This document shows positions 24,475 to 32,964 of a DNA stretch of 47,725 bases, piece after piece. The notes beneath the pieces were generated by a model that saw only the letters and a list, made by a program, of their open reading frames with translations, was not told the origin of the DNA and did not search any database. The position numbers and the translations under genes were made by a program. The DNA is from an uncultured Mycoplasmatota bacterium (GTDB lineage Bacteria; Bacillota_I; Bacilli_A; RF39; UBA660), in contig USDJ01000009.1 of the NCBI GenBank assembly GCA_900553395.1, positions 1 to 47,725 on the forward strand, written 5' to 3'. The stretch's first letter is position 1. Each line of letters begins with the position of its first letter.

Positions 24475-25049
24475 AAGAAATAGAAAAATATGCGGCTGAA
24501 AACTCTATACCTATTATGCAAAAAGATGGTATAGAATTTTTAGTAGAGTACATTAAAGAACATAACATAAAAAAAATATTAGAAATAGGTACTGCTATAG
24601 GTTATTCTGCGATAAAAATGGCTTTAGTAGATGAAGATATTACAGTAACTACTATTGAGCGTGATAAAGAAAGATATGATTTGGCTTTGAAAAATATTTC
24701 TTCTTTTTCTTTAGAAAATAGAATTAAGGTTTTACTTTGTGATGCATTAGAGGTTAATTTAAATCCTGATGATAGTTATGATTTGATTTTTATAGATGCA
24801 GCAAAAAGTCAGTACATCAAGTTTTTTGAAAAATTCCAGTTAAACTTAAAGATTAATGGAGTTATTGTTAGTGATAATTTATCTTTTCATGGACTAGTTT
24901 CCGATGAGAGTAAAATTAAAAATAGAAACACTAGACAATTAGTACGTAAAATAAAAACATATAAGGAATACTTAAAGAATAATGATTTATTTATAACAGA
25001 ATTTTATGAGATAGGTGATGGAATTTCAGTATCTAAAAAAAAGGCTTAG
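24456..25049 (+). CDS. trmR: O-methyltransferase, TrmR-like (tRNA wobble uridine)
   Basis: 197 residues; ATG after AAGGAAGG and overlapping mltG by 19 bases. Class I methylase of the YrrM/TrmR group, which in Bacillus converts ho5U34 to mo5U34 in tRNA. Seen: motif I LEIGTAIGYSAIKMA, acidic motif TIERDKERYDLAL, DLIFIDAAKSQYIKFFE and VIVSDNLSFHG. The gene position after mltG supports TrmR over generic catechol-type methylases. The stop codon lies in the arm of the bidirectional terminator. Confidence 0.9.
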   Translation: MVHIRLEEIEKYAAENSIPIMQKDGIEFLVEYIKEHNIKKILEIGTAIGYSAIKMALVDEDITVTTIERDKERYDLALKNISSFSLENRIKVLLCDALEVNLNPDDSYDLIFIDAAKSQYIKFFEKFQLNLKINGVIVSDNLSFHGLVSDESKIKNRNTRQLVRKIKTYKEYLKNNDLFITEFYEIGDGISVSKKKA

Positions 25050-25070
25050 TTCATTAGAACTAGGCCTTTA
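25036..25070. terminator. Bidirectional terminator between trmR and glmS
   Basis: A 12-bp stem (25041-25052 with 25057-25068, one G-U) with loop ATTA; As on one side give Ts on the other strand. Confidence 0.85.
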
Positions 25071-26831
25071 TTCTACAGTAACAGATTTTGCTAGATTTCT
25101 AGGTTTATCTATATCACACTTGTTTAATTTAGCAACTTCATACGCTATTAATTGTAAAGGTATAATAGTAATTAAAGATTGTAATAATTCCAAAGTACTT
25201 GGAACAGTAATTTTATAATCATAGAAGTCTCCATCTATATCACTATTTGTTATAAATATAACTTTAGCACCTCTAGCTTTTACTTCTTTTATATTGCTTA
25301 CTGTTTTTTCTAATAATTCCTTATCAGTAGATATTCCAATAACTGGTGTATTTTTTTCTATAAGTGAAATAGTACCATGCTTTAATTCACCAGCCTGATA
25401 TGCTACACTATTAATATATGAAATTTCTTTTAATTTTAAGGATCCCTCAAGACATAGGGCGAAGTCAATACCTCTTCCAATGAAGAAGATATTTTTGCTT
25501 TTATATATAGAATTACATATATCTTTATAATCTTTATCTATGCTTTCTTTAATTAGCCTAGATACTTGATTAATATCGTTTTCACTAATTTTTATGTTAG
25601 CTAGTTTCATAGTTATGGCAACTAGTACAGCAACTTGTGCTAAATAAGCTTTTGTTGTGGCAACTGCTATTTCGCTACCTGCAAGTGTATATAATACATA
25701 TTTAGATTCTCTTGCAATACTTGAATTTACAACGTTTACAATACTTAATGTATCTATTCCATCATTCTTAGCTTTATTAAGTGAAGCTAAAGTATCGGCT
25801 GTTTCTCCAGATTGAGATACAAATATTACCAAAGTTTTCTTATCATAAAAATTATCTTTATATCTATATTCACTAGCTACTTCTACGTATACTGGTATTT
25901 TTGCAAATTTCTCTATTAAATGTTTACCAACTAATCCAGCATGGTATGCTGATCCACAAGCAACTATATGTATATTATTATACTTACTTAAATCAGGTAT
26001 ATTTGAAGAATTTTCATTAATAAACTTTTTAATTGTTCTTAAAAATACATCTGGTTCTTCATTTATTTCCTTTAACATAAAGTGTTCATAGTCACCTTTA
26101 GAATTAAAGTTAACATCTCCATTAAATTCGAGTATATTTTTATTTACTTCGTTCAAATTTTTATCATACACTTTTATTTCTTTACTATTTAACTTAGCTA
26201 TTTCAAGATTATCTAGCAAAATATATTTGTTAGTATATTTTAAAATGGCAGATACGTCAGAAGCAATAAAGTTTTCATCATTACCTAAAGCCACTATAAG
26301 AGGACTAGTTTTTCTCATAGCATACAAATTTTCTAAATCATCACTACAAATTATTCCAAATGCATATGAACCTCTGAAAAGTTTAGAAGCTTCATTTAAT
26401 GATTTTAAAATATCATGATTTTTACTGTATAAAAAATCTATATAAGCACACGCAACCTCAGTGTCAGTTCCACTTTTTAATTTATATCCATTAATCTCAA
26501 GTTCTTGCTTAAGTTCTATATAATTTTCTATTATACCATTATGAACTATTGTAAACTTCCCAACTGTATGTGGGTGTGAATTTGTTTTACTTGGGATTCC
26601 GTGGGTAGCCCATCTAGTATGACCAATAGCTAAATTTGATTTATTACTGAAATCTATTTTTCCTTTTAACTTAGCTATCTTTCCTTTTTCTTTTATTGTC
26701 TTTAAATCTTTTTTTGTTAGATAAGTTATTCCTGCTGAATCATATCCTCTATATTCAAGAGCCTCTAGTCCGTTAATTATAACTTCTAGGGCTCTATTAT
26801 TTTTTCCTATATAGCCCATTATTCCACACAT
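25068..26831 (-). CDS. glmS: Glutamine-fructose-6-phosphate aminotransferase (isomerising)
   Basis: 587 residues on the minus strand; ATG after AAGGAGG. Makes glucosamine-6-phosphate, the first committed step to UDP-GlcNAc for peptidoglycan. The N-terminal glutaminase has the nucleophile Cys2 in MCGIMGYIG, then YRGYDSAGI, GHTRWATHG and SHPHTVG. Two SIS sugar-isomerase domains follow (VACGSAYHAG, VSQSGETADTL, FIGRGIDFAL, LKHGTISLIE) with the end NLAKSVTVE. Slightly short of the usual about 600. A glmS ribozyme is not seen in the 100 bases upstream. Confidence 0.97.
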   Translation of the reverse strand: MCGIMGYIGKNNRALEVIINGLEALEYRGYDSAGITYLTKKDLKTIKEKGKIAKLKGKIDFSNKSNLAIGHTRWATHGIPSKTNSHPHTVGKFTIVHNGIIENYIELKQELEINGYKLKSGTDTEVACAYIDFLYSKNHDILKSLNEASKLFRGSYAFGIICSDDLENLYAMRKTSPLIVALGNDENFIASDVSAILKYTNKYILLDNLEIAKLNSKEIKVYDKNLNEVNKNILEFNGDVNFNSKGDYEHFMLKEINEEPDVFLRTIKKFINENSSNIPDLSKYNNIHIVACGSAYHAGLVGKHLIEKFAKIPVYVEVASEYRYKDNFYDKKTLVIFVSQSGETADTLASLNKAKNDGIDTLSIVNVVNSSIARESKYVLYTLAGSEIAVATTKAYLAQVAVLVAITMKLANIKISENDINQVSRLIKESIDKDYKDICNSIYKSKNIFFIGRGIDFALCLEGSLKLKEISYINSVAYQAGELKHGTISLIEKNTPVIGISTDKELLEKTVSNIKEVKARGAKVIFITNSDIDGDFYDYKITVPSTLELLQSLITIIPLQLIAYEVAKLNKCDIDKPRNLAKSVTVE

Positions 26832-26860
26832 ATAATACCTCCTTATAACTATCTATATCC

Positions 26861-26889
26861 ATTATATAAAATATAATTTTTTTTTGCAA
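26861..26889 (-). promoter_or_regulatory. glmS promoter
   Basis: On the minus strand TTGCAA (26884-26889) and TATAAT (26861-26866), 17 bases apart, 30 bases upstream of the start codon; no room for a glmS ribozyme in the leader. Confidence 0.65.
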
Positions 26890-26948
26890 ATTGGAAGGAA
26901 TAAGATAATTTTATTTATATAATATATGTAAGAAATGGAGGAATTGAT

Positions 26949-27563
26949 TTGGATAGAATTAAATTTTATTTTAGTAAGTATAAGTTTTATATTATAGTTT
27001 ATTTATCTTTAATTTTTATTTTTATATTGATTTTTAGTAACAAAAGTTATCCTAGTATAGAGAGCGTAGATGCTAACGAATCTGAAGAGGTTATAAATGA
27101 TGTAAGTGTTGATATAAAAGGGCTCGTAGTAAATCCTGGAGTATATAATATAAAAAGTGATTCTAGAATAATTGATGTTATTGAACTTGCAGGTGGGCTT
27201 AAAGAAGGAGCAAATACTGAGCAGATAAATCTCAGTAAAAAAGTAACTGATGAAATGGTTATAGTTATATACTCAAATGAAGAAGTAGAATCAATGAAGA
27301 AAAACGACTCATATAATAATATTGATAATGCAAATTATGTAGAAGAATATAAAATTAATGATACTTCTGATGGTAAAGTTTCTATTAATACTTCAACTCT
27401 AGAAGAGCTTATGACTCTAAAAGGTATCGGAAAAAGTAAAGCAGAAGCTATAATAAAATATAGAAACACTGTAGGATTATTTAATTCAATAGAAGAGATT
27501 ATGAATGTTTCTGGGATAGGCGAGTCAATCTATAAAAAGATTAAAGATAATATTAAGCTCTAA
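26949..27563 (+). CDS. comEA: DNA-uptake protein ComEA
   Basis: 204 residues from a TTG at 26949, about seven bases after GGAGGA; no ATG is available. Membrane anchored by a single N-terminal helix (about 13-30). An SLBB domain (about 48-118, DIKGLVVNPGVYNIKS, DVIELAGGLKEGA) is followed by a linker and a double helix-hairpin-helix domain (about 143-204: INTSTLEELMTLKGIGKSKA, VSGIGESIYKKIK). ComEA binds double-stranded DNA at the cell surface and hands it to ComEC during transformation. comEC follows immediately. Confidence 0.95.
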   Translation: MDRIKFYFSKYKFYIIVYLSLIFIFILIFSNKSYPSIESVDANESEEVINDVSVDIKGLVVNPGVYNIKSDSRIIDVIELAGGLKEGANTEQINLSKKVTDEMVIVIYSNEEVESMKKNDSYNNIDNANYVEEYKINDTSDGKVSINTSTLEELMTLKGIGKSKAEAIIKYRNTVGLFNSIEEIMNVSGIGESIYKKIKDNIKL

Positions 27564-29568
27564 TACAGTATTAGTTATATTAATATTAGTTACTTTAACA
27601 AAAATATATTTATATACTAATCGAGTAAATAGTGTATATAGTATTGATACTAATGAAATCATAGGGATAGTAACAAAAGTTGAAACTAAAGATGATTTTA
27701 ATATATATACTATTAGTGGAAGAGAAAATATTTTAGTTTACTATGATAAGAAATTAAGCATCTCTTTAGGTGATAAAGTTAAAGTTAGTGGTACACTAGA
27801 AAAATTAAATCATAATACTATCTTTAACCAATTTGACTACAAGACCTATATGCTGAGTTTTAATACATATTATAAAATGAATGCATCTAGTATTAATATA
27901 CTTAGAAAGAATAAATTCATCTTATATAAAATAAAAAATATTGTAATAAACAAAATTAAATACTTAAAAGGTTCTGAATATCTAAGTGCATTTATTTTAG
28001 GTGACACTAGTGGGATTAAAAGTAGTATTATGGATTCGTTTAGAATAAATGGAATTAACCATCTTTTTAGTGTATCTGGTATGCATATAGGGCTTTTAAG
28101 CTCGATACTATTATTTTTACTAAATAAAATAAAGAAAAGTGATAAGAATTTTATAGTTATATCTTTATTCTTGATTTTTTTTATGGCTTTTGTGAATTTT
28201 ACTAAATCAGTTGTAAGAAGTACACTATTTTTTATACTTTTAAATTTAAATAGAATTTTAAATCTGAATTTAAAAAGAGAAAGAATATTTTTAATATTGC
28301 TTTTAATTATTTTATTTATAAATCCATATAATATCTACAATATTAGTTTTATTTTTAGTTATACTATTTCTTTTTATTTAATTTTATTTAGTGGTTTAAT
28401 AGGAAAGCAAAAAGGATATTTAAAAAAACTATTAGTTACTTCTTTTATATCATTTTTAGTAAGTATTCCAATATCAATAAACACTAATTTCAGTATTAAT
28501 TTTATTTCTATTTTAAATAATATTATATTTATACCATTTGTTTCTTTAATTATATTTCCACTTTCACTTATAGTTTTGTTATTTCCAACATTAGATTTTT
28601 TATATTTTATTTTAGTAAATATTTTAGAAAGTCTTTCTTTATTTATGCTGAATTTTAAGGTAGAGATAATTTTTAAACATATAAATATAATTTTTGTAAT
28701 AGTGTACTACTTGTTAATCGTTTTTATTATATTAAAAGTAAATAAAAAAGAATATAAATATTTATACTTTTTGATAATTATTTTTTTATTTCATAATAAT
28801 ATAAATTATTTAGATTCAAATCTTTATGTAACATTTATAGATGTTAGGCAAGGTGATAGTGCTTTATTACGCTTTCCATTTAATCAAGGTAATATTTTAA
28901 TAGATACTGGTGGTAATATAAATTACGATATTTCTAGTTCAATAATAAAGTATTTAAAAAGTGAAGGCATTAAAAAAATAAATTATTTAGTACTTACTCA
29001 TGGAGACTTTGATCATATGGGTGAAGCAATAGATATGGTTAACCACTTTAAAATAGGAAATGTTATTTTTAATTGTGGAGAATTTAATGATTTAGAAAAA
29101 GAATTAATTAAGGTGTTAGATAGTAAAAATATAAAGTATTATTCGTGCATTAAAGAGCTAAATATAAGTAATTATAAATTGCAATTTTTAAATACAGGTA
29201 TTTATGATAATGAAAATGATAATAGTTCTGTTATTTTTTTAAATTATAATAATTATAAATTTTTATTTATGGGAGATGCAGGAGTAGAAAAAGAAAAAGA
29301 CATATTAGAAAAATATAATCTTAAAAATATAGATTTCTTAAAAGTAGGACATCATGGTTCTAGAACAAGCTCTAATAAAGAGTTTATAAATGAGATTAAT
29401 CCTAAATATTCTATTATTAGTGTTGGTAAGAATAATAGATATGGTCATCCAAATAAAGAAGTATTAAATAATTTGAGTGATTCAAAAATTTATAGAACAG
29501 ATCAAGAAGGTAGTATTATGTTTAAGATTAAAAATAATAAATTAAAAATTGAGACTTGTAGTCCATAG
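27532..29568 (+). CDS. comEC: DNA internalisation channel ComEC/Rec2, start codon unclear
   Basis: The reading frame is open from 27520 and its translation is convincingly ComEC from about 27532 (KRLKIILSSNTVLVILILVT), yet no ATG, GTG or TTG occurs in frame before 27850, which is internal. ATA at 27532 or 27550 could act as start, or translation may continue from comEA by a shift. Domains: DUF4131 OB-like N-terminus, a multi-helix Competence channel (SGMHIGLLSSILLFL), and a C-terminal beta-lactamase-like domain with VLTHGDFDHMGEA, FMGDAGVE and KVGHHGSRTSS. It carries one DNA strand across the membrane. About 678 residues, near the usual size. Overlaps comEA by 32 bases. Confidence 0.88.
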   Translation: MKRLKIILSSNTVLVILILVTLTKIYLYTNRVNSVYSIDTNEIIGIVTKVETKDDFNIYTISGRENILVYYDKKLSISLGDKVKVSGTLEKLNHNTIFNQFDYKTYMLSFNTYYKMNASSINILRKNKFILYKIKNIVINKIKYLKGSEYLSAFILGDTSGIKSSIMDSFRINGINHLFSVSGMHIGLLSSILLFLLNKIKKSDKNFIVISLFLIFFMAFVNFTKSVVRSTLFFILLNLNRILNLNLKRERIFLILLLIILFINPYNIYNISFIFSYTISFYLILFSGLIGKQKGYLKKLLVTSFISFLVSIPISINTNFSINFISILNNIIFIPFVSLIIFPLSLIVLLFPTLDFLYFILVNILESLSLFMLNFKVEIIFKHINIIFVIVYYLLIVFIILKVNKKEYKYLYFLIIIFLFHNNINYLDSNLYVTFIDVRQGDSALLRFPFNQGNILIDTGGNINYDISSSIIKYLKSEGIKKINYLVLTHGDFDHMGEAIDMVNHFKIGNVIFNCGEFNDLEKELIKVLDSKNIKYYSCIKELNISNYKLQFLNTGIYDNENDNSSVIFLNYNNYKFLFMGDAGVEKEKDILEKYNLKNIDFLKVGHHGSRTSSNKEFINEINPKYSIISVGKNNRYGHPNKEVLNNLSDSKIYRTDQEGSIMFKIKNNKLKIETCSP

Positions 29569-29580
29569 AAAGGAGTAGAT

Positions 29581-30462
29581 ATGAATTACTACAATGAGAT
29601 AAAAAATGAATTAATAAATAACGAAATAAATAGAACTGTTAAAAATTATTCAATCAACAGAAATGATTTGAATTCTTACTATAACGTTGGCAAATTATTA
29701 TTAGATGCAGGTAATCAATATGGAGAAAGTATTATTAAAGAGTATTCATTAAGATTGACTGAAGATTTAGGCCCAGGGTATAGTCAAAGAAATTTAAGAA
29801 ATATGAGACAATTCTATAAAGTTTCTCAAAAGTGGCAGACAGTGTCTGCCAAATTAAGTTGGAGTCATTATTGTGAAATCCTTTGGTTTGATGATAATAA
29901 ATTTCAATACTATGTTAAAATAGCTGAATTAAATAATTTATCAATAAGACAGTTAAGAGAAAAAATAAAATCTAACGAATATGAAAGGCTTCCTGAATTC
30001 ACAAAAAATAAATTGCTAAATCAAGACAAACAAAATGTAGTTGACTTTGTAAAGAATCCAATTAAGATTAAGAATGATAATAAATATGATATATTATCAG
30101 AAAAAATATTACAAAAACTAATCCTAGAAGATATTGAAAACTTTTTAGAAGAATTAGGAATAGGGTTTACTTTTATAAAAAGTGAATATCCAATTAAATT
30201 AGGTAATAGATACAACTATATTGATTTATTACTTTATAATATTAAATATAGGTGTTATGTAGTCGTAGAATTAAAGATAACAGAACTTAAGAAAGAGCAT
30301 ACTGGGCAAATTATGACTTATATGAATTATATAGATAAGAATATAAAAACTATTGAATAAAATAATACAGTAGGAATTATTATTTGCAAACAAGATAATA
30401 AATATGTAATTAAATATTGCTCTGATGAGAGAATAATAGCTAGAGAATACGAATTAGTATGA
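29581..30462 (+). pseudogene. DUF1016 (YhcG-like) PD-(D/E)XK nuclease interrupted by an in-frame stop
   Basis: ATG after GAAAGGAGTAG. The first 259 codons encode a DUF1016 protein: an N-terminal DUF1016_N domain (YYNVGKLLLDAG, GYSQRNLRNMRQFYK, LSWSHYCEIL) and a C-terminal nuclease core with NYIDLLLYNI and VVVELKI (Asp and Glu-x-Lys). TAA at 30358 stops it, but the same frame continues for 33 codons with the expected family ending (NTVGIIICKQDNKYVI, EYELV) before TGA at 30460-30462. A single base change therefore truncated the gene. The truncated product keeps the metal-site residues and might still fold. The family is a mobile-element or defence-associated nuclease of uncertain role. Confidence 0.85.
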
Positions 30463-30489
30463 TATAATAATTATATAGGAGTTGGTAAT

Positions 30490-30921
30490 ATGGATTTATA
30501 TAAAGGCAATAACTGGGAAGTGATTTTTGTTAATTGGTGTCAAGAATTTCCAGGAGATTGTATTGTATCTTGTAGTAAGGAAAAGTTGGGTGATTTAACT
30601 AACGAAGATTGGATTGAACTCGGACTAATTGAAAAAGAGTTAGAAAGAATAACTAAAAAACTATTTAATGCTACCATGTATAATTTTGCCTGTTTAATGA
30701 ATAACGCATACAGAGATAAAGAAAAACCACATGTTCATTTTCACTTTATTCCTAGATACGATGGAAAAAGAATTATACTAAATAAAAGATACAAAGATAG
30801 GCATTTTGGATATAATATGTGGAAATGGTCATTAAGTAAATTTAAAGCTCAAAAAGATATTTTTACAAAAGAAGAAAAAGAAGAAATTTTTAAAATGATG
30901 CAAAAGGAATGGAATTTGTAA
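30490..30921 (+). CDS. HIT-domain family protein
   Basis: 143 residues; ATG after ATAGGAG. It carries the histidine triad HVHFHFIPRY near residue 88, the nucleotide-hydrolase or transferase signature, preceded by an N-terminal region with WEVIFVNWCQEFPGDCIVSC and FACLMNNA. HIT proteins act on Ap4A-like dinucleotides, AMP-lysine or related phosphoesters. The C-terminal tail is basic and aromatic (GYNMWKWSLSKFKAQK), unlike Hint/GalT, so the substrate is unknown. Ordinary size. Not in a clear operon. Confidence 0.88.
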   Translation: MDLYKGNNWEVIFVNWCQEFPGDCIVSCSKEKLGDLTNEDWIELGLIEKELERITKKLFNATMYNFACLMNNAYRDKEKPHVHFHFIPRYDGKRIILNKRYKDRHFGYNMWKWSLSKFKAQKDIFTKEEKEEIFKMMQKEWNL

Positions 30922-30961
30922 TTCATTTTTTTTCTTTTGTTAAAATACATATGCATAAACA

Positions 30962-31095
30962 AATGTCAATGGTGACTATGACTATATGGGAGAAGCAAAC
31001 AATATAGTAAATAATATCAAAGTAGAAAATGTTATTTTTAATTGTGGTAGTTATAACAACTTAGAAAAGAGTCTTATTAAGTCTTATTTAATTTT
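30962..31095 (+). pseudogene. Decayed comEC fragment (partial duplication)
   Basis: Translating this stretch gives NGDYDYMGEANNIVNNIKVE and VIFNCGSYNNLEKSLIK, closely parallel to HGDFDHMGEAIDMVNHFKIG and VIFNCGEFNDLEKELIK of the ComEC metallo-hydrolase domain about 2 kb upstream. Metal-binding histidines are replaced (His to Asn and Tyr) and similarity stops after about 43 codons. It is a non-functional remnant, from duplication of the local comEC or from an incoming homologue. Confidence 0.75.
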
Positions 31096-31231
31096 AAAAC
31101 ATTTTTTGTTAACAATTTTAAATATTATGAATATATTATATGTGAAAGTACGTATAAGTTTTAGATGCATAAAATTTTAAATTATGAATATATTAAAAGT
31201 GTACATAGAATTTTTAAATAGCTATTTAGTT
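31096..31231. other. AT-rich non-coding stretch
   Basis: No credible gene. A near-repeat TTATGAATATATTA occurs at about 31126 and again near 31181. Probably decayed sequence. Confidence 0.5.
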
Positions 31232-31262
31232 ACACCTCACCTTATCTACAGGGTATAGGTGT
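31232..31262 (+). other. Hairpin of unknown role
   Basis: ACACCT (31232-31237) pairs with AGGTGT (31257-31262) and ACCTT (31239-31243) with AGGGT (31250-31254), a two-part stem with loop ATCTAC, ten bases before a terminator. Could be the body of a small RNA. Confidence 0.4.
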
Positions 31263-31272
31263 TTATATAGAT

Positions 31273-31297
31273 GAGAGTCCTTGACTCTCTTTTTTTG
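31273..31297 (+). terminator. Intrinsic terminator
   Basis: GAGAGTC (31273-31279), loop CTT, GACTCTC (31283-31289), then eight Ts. Ends plus-strand transcription from the HIT gene or from a small RNA. Confidence 0.8.
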
Positions 31298-31834
31298 TTA
31301 TACATTATAATTGTTTATTCCGTATTTCTCGTCTTTTGTATCAAAAAATAATTCACATTTAATGGGGTTATATGTTAAATAGGCTAGTATAATATATGAT
31401 ATTATTATAAGTATTAAAGATATAATGTTTAATATTTGAGAGCTTTTACTTTTTAAAATATAGTAACTAATTATTTGAGATATTATAATAGCTAGTAACA
31501 TTATTCCAATATTTAATATCATTTTTGGACCGATTTTATAATATATTGGTAAGTATATTACTAAAAATATTGGTATTGATATAACAGAACTAATAAATAG
31601 CGAACAAAAGAAGTTGTTGTAATTTATTTTAAATTTATTTAATATTATATAATCGATTATTCCATATACTATTGTGCTTGTAAATATCAATTTCATGTGT
31701 TCCCATATAGATTCATTTACTGGGAAAAAAATTGCGGTAAGCGTATTTGGAATCCATTCGTACATAGAATGAAATAGAAAACATAATAAAAATATTCCAA
31801 TTATACTTGTTATTCTAGATGTTTTCAAACTCAT
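31298..31834 (-). CDS. DUF6512-type integral membrane protein
   Basis: 178 residues on the minus strand; ATG after GAAAGGAG. Five or six hydrophobic helices with the characteristic early motif FHSMYEWIPN, PVNESIWEHMKLIF and the end FFDTKDEKYGI, which I associate with the DUF6512 family of small membrane proteins. Function unknown. Divergent from uvsE with only 39 bases between start codons. Confidence 0.85.
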   Translation of the reverse strand: MSLKTSRITSIIGIFLLCFLFHSMYEWIPNTLTAIFFPVNESIWEHMKLIFTSTIVYGIIDYIILNKFKINYNNFFCSLFISSVISIPIFLVIYLPIYYKIGPKMILNIGIMLLAIIISQIISYYILKSKSSQILNIISLILIIISYIILAYLTYNPIKCELFFDTKDEKYGINNYNV

Positions 31835-31873
31835 AAAAATCTCCTTTCTATTTATACTAATATTGGTGATAAT

Positions 31874-32803
31874 ATGAAAATAAGATTAGGTTATGCTTGC
31901 GTTCCTGTTTCTATAAATGAAACATCATCGCATACTATAACTTATACAAATTATAAAAATCTTGGTGATGCGTCTTATGATAAACTAGATAGTGTCATTA
32001 AGAAAAATTTTATGTCTTTAGAAAATATTTTAAAGTATAACATTAAAAATAAAATATATTTTTTTAGAATGACATCTAGTCTTTTACCACTTGCAAGTCA
32101 TCCTCTAGTCAACTTTGATTTCTTTAACAACTACAAATTATATTATGAGAAGATAGGTTCAATTATAAAAAATAATAATCTTAGAGTTGACATGCATCCT
32201 TCAGCTTATGTTGTCTTGAATAGTGTAAATAAAAATGTTGTAAACTCTACAATTAATATACTCAAAATTTATCAAAAAATGTATATGTATATGGGTATAG
32301 ATTCTAAACTTATATTGCACGTTGGTAGTAAAACTGATGGTAAAGAAAAAGGCTTAAAGAGATTTATAGAAAATTTTAATTTATTAGATGGTGATACAAA
32401 AAAATTAATAGCTATAGAAAACGATGATAAAAGTTATACTGCGTTAGATGTTTTAAATTTATGTAAAAAATTAAATTCTTCTATGGTTCTTGACTATCAT
32501 CACTATAAATTAAATAATGAAGGGGAAAAAATTGAGGATTATATTGAAGATATTTTTTCTACATGGAATGATATTCCAAAAATTCATTTTTCAAGCCCAA
32601 AAAACTCTAAAGATAAAAGAAGCCATAATGATTATATAAATTCTGAAGATTTTATAGAATTTATAGAAAAAATAAAATTCGTGAACAGAGATTTTGACGT
32701 TATGATAGAAGCTAAAAAAAAGGATGAAGCACTATTTAGACTTATAAGGGAATTAAAATATAAAACGGACTATGAAATAGTAGATACTACTATTTATTTA
32801 TAA
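31874..32803 (+). CDS. uvsE: UV DNA damage endonuclease UvsE/UVDE
   Basis: 309 residues; ATG after TTGGTGATA. TIM-barrel endonuclease that nicks 5' of UV photoproducts in an alternative excision repair pathway. Seen: N-terminal RLGYACVPVS, FRMTSSLLPLASHP, the metal ligands in RVDMHPSAYVVLNS, LILHVGSKTDGKEKGLKRF, IAIENDD, VLDYHHYKLN, IHFSSPK and VMIEAKKKDEAL. Length is normal for the family. Common in spore-forming Firmicutes. The gene is separate from dnaG by a promoter. Confidence 0.95.
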   Translation: MKIRLGYACVPVSINETSSHTITYTNYKNLGDASYDKLDSVIKKNFMSLENILKYNIKNKIYFFRMTSSLLPLASHPLVNFDFFNNYKLYYEKIGSIIKNNNLRVDMHPSAYVVLNSVNKNVVNSTINILKIYQKMYMYMGIDSKLILHVGSKTDGKEKGLKRFIENFNLLDGDTKKLIAIENDDKSYTALDVLNLCKKLNSSMVLDYHHYKLNNEGEKIEDYIEDIFSTWNDIPKIHFSSPKNSKDKRSHNDYINSEDFIEFIEKIKFVNRDFDVMIEAKKKDEALFRLIRELKYKTDYEIVDTTIYL

Positions 32804-32808
32804 TATTA

Positions 32809-32837
32809 TTTACAAAATTTTGATTTGATGTTATTAT
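32809..32837 (+). promoter_or_regulatory. Promoter of dnaG-rpoD-trmK
   Basis: TTTACA (32809-32814) and TATTAT (32832-32837), 17 bases apart, giving a leader of about 120 A-rich bases before dnaG. Confidence 0.5.
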
Positions 32838-32964
32838 ATAAAACTGAAAAAAAGCCTTGAACTTTTGTAAATTTTTAAAAAAATTCAAAAAAATCAACGT
32901 AAAAAAAGGATTTTTGAAAAAAATGTTGTTTATTGATTATAGAGAATGTTTTGGAAGTGGTTTT

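Noticed and set aside
26832..26948. Possible glmS ribozyme upstream of glmS
   Set aside because: Only about 30 bases lie between the predicted -10 and the start codon; the conserved ribozyme core cannot fit and is not seen.
30358..30360. Stop-codon recoding at the DUF1016 TAA
   Set aside because: TAA is the normal stop of many genes here and no recoding signal is visible; a nonsense mutation is simpler.
29581..30921. Two-gene defence system (DUF1016 nuclease plus HIT protein)
   Set aside because: The nuclease is interrupted, the genes do not overlap, and no restriction, toxin or sensor partner is present; the evidence is too thin.
32857..32964. N-terminal extension of DnaG from an upstream TTG
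   Set aside because: The extra 36 codons are Lys/Phe low complexity from A/T-rich leader DNA; the ATG at 32965 has a ribosome site and the conserved primase start.
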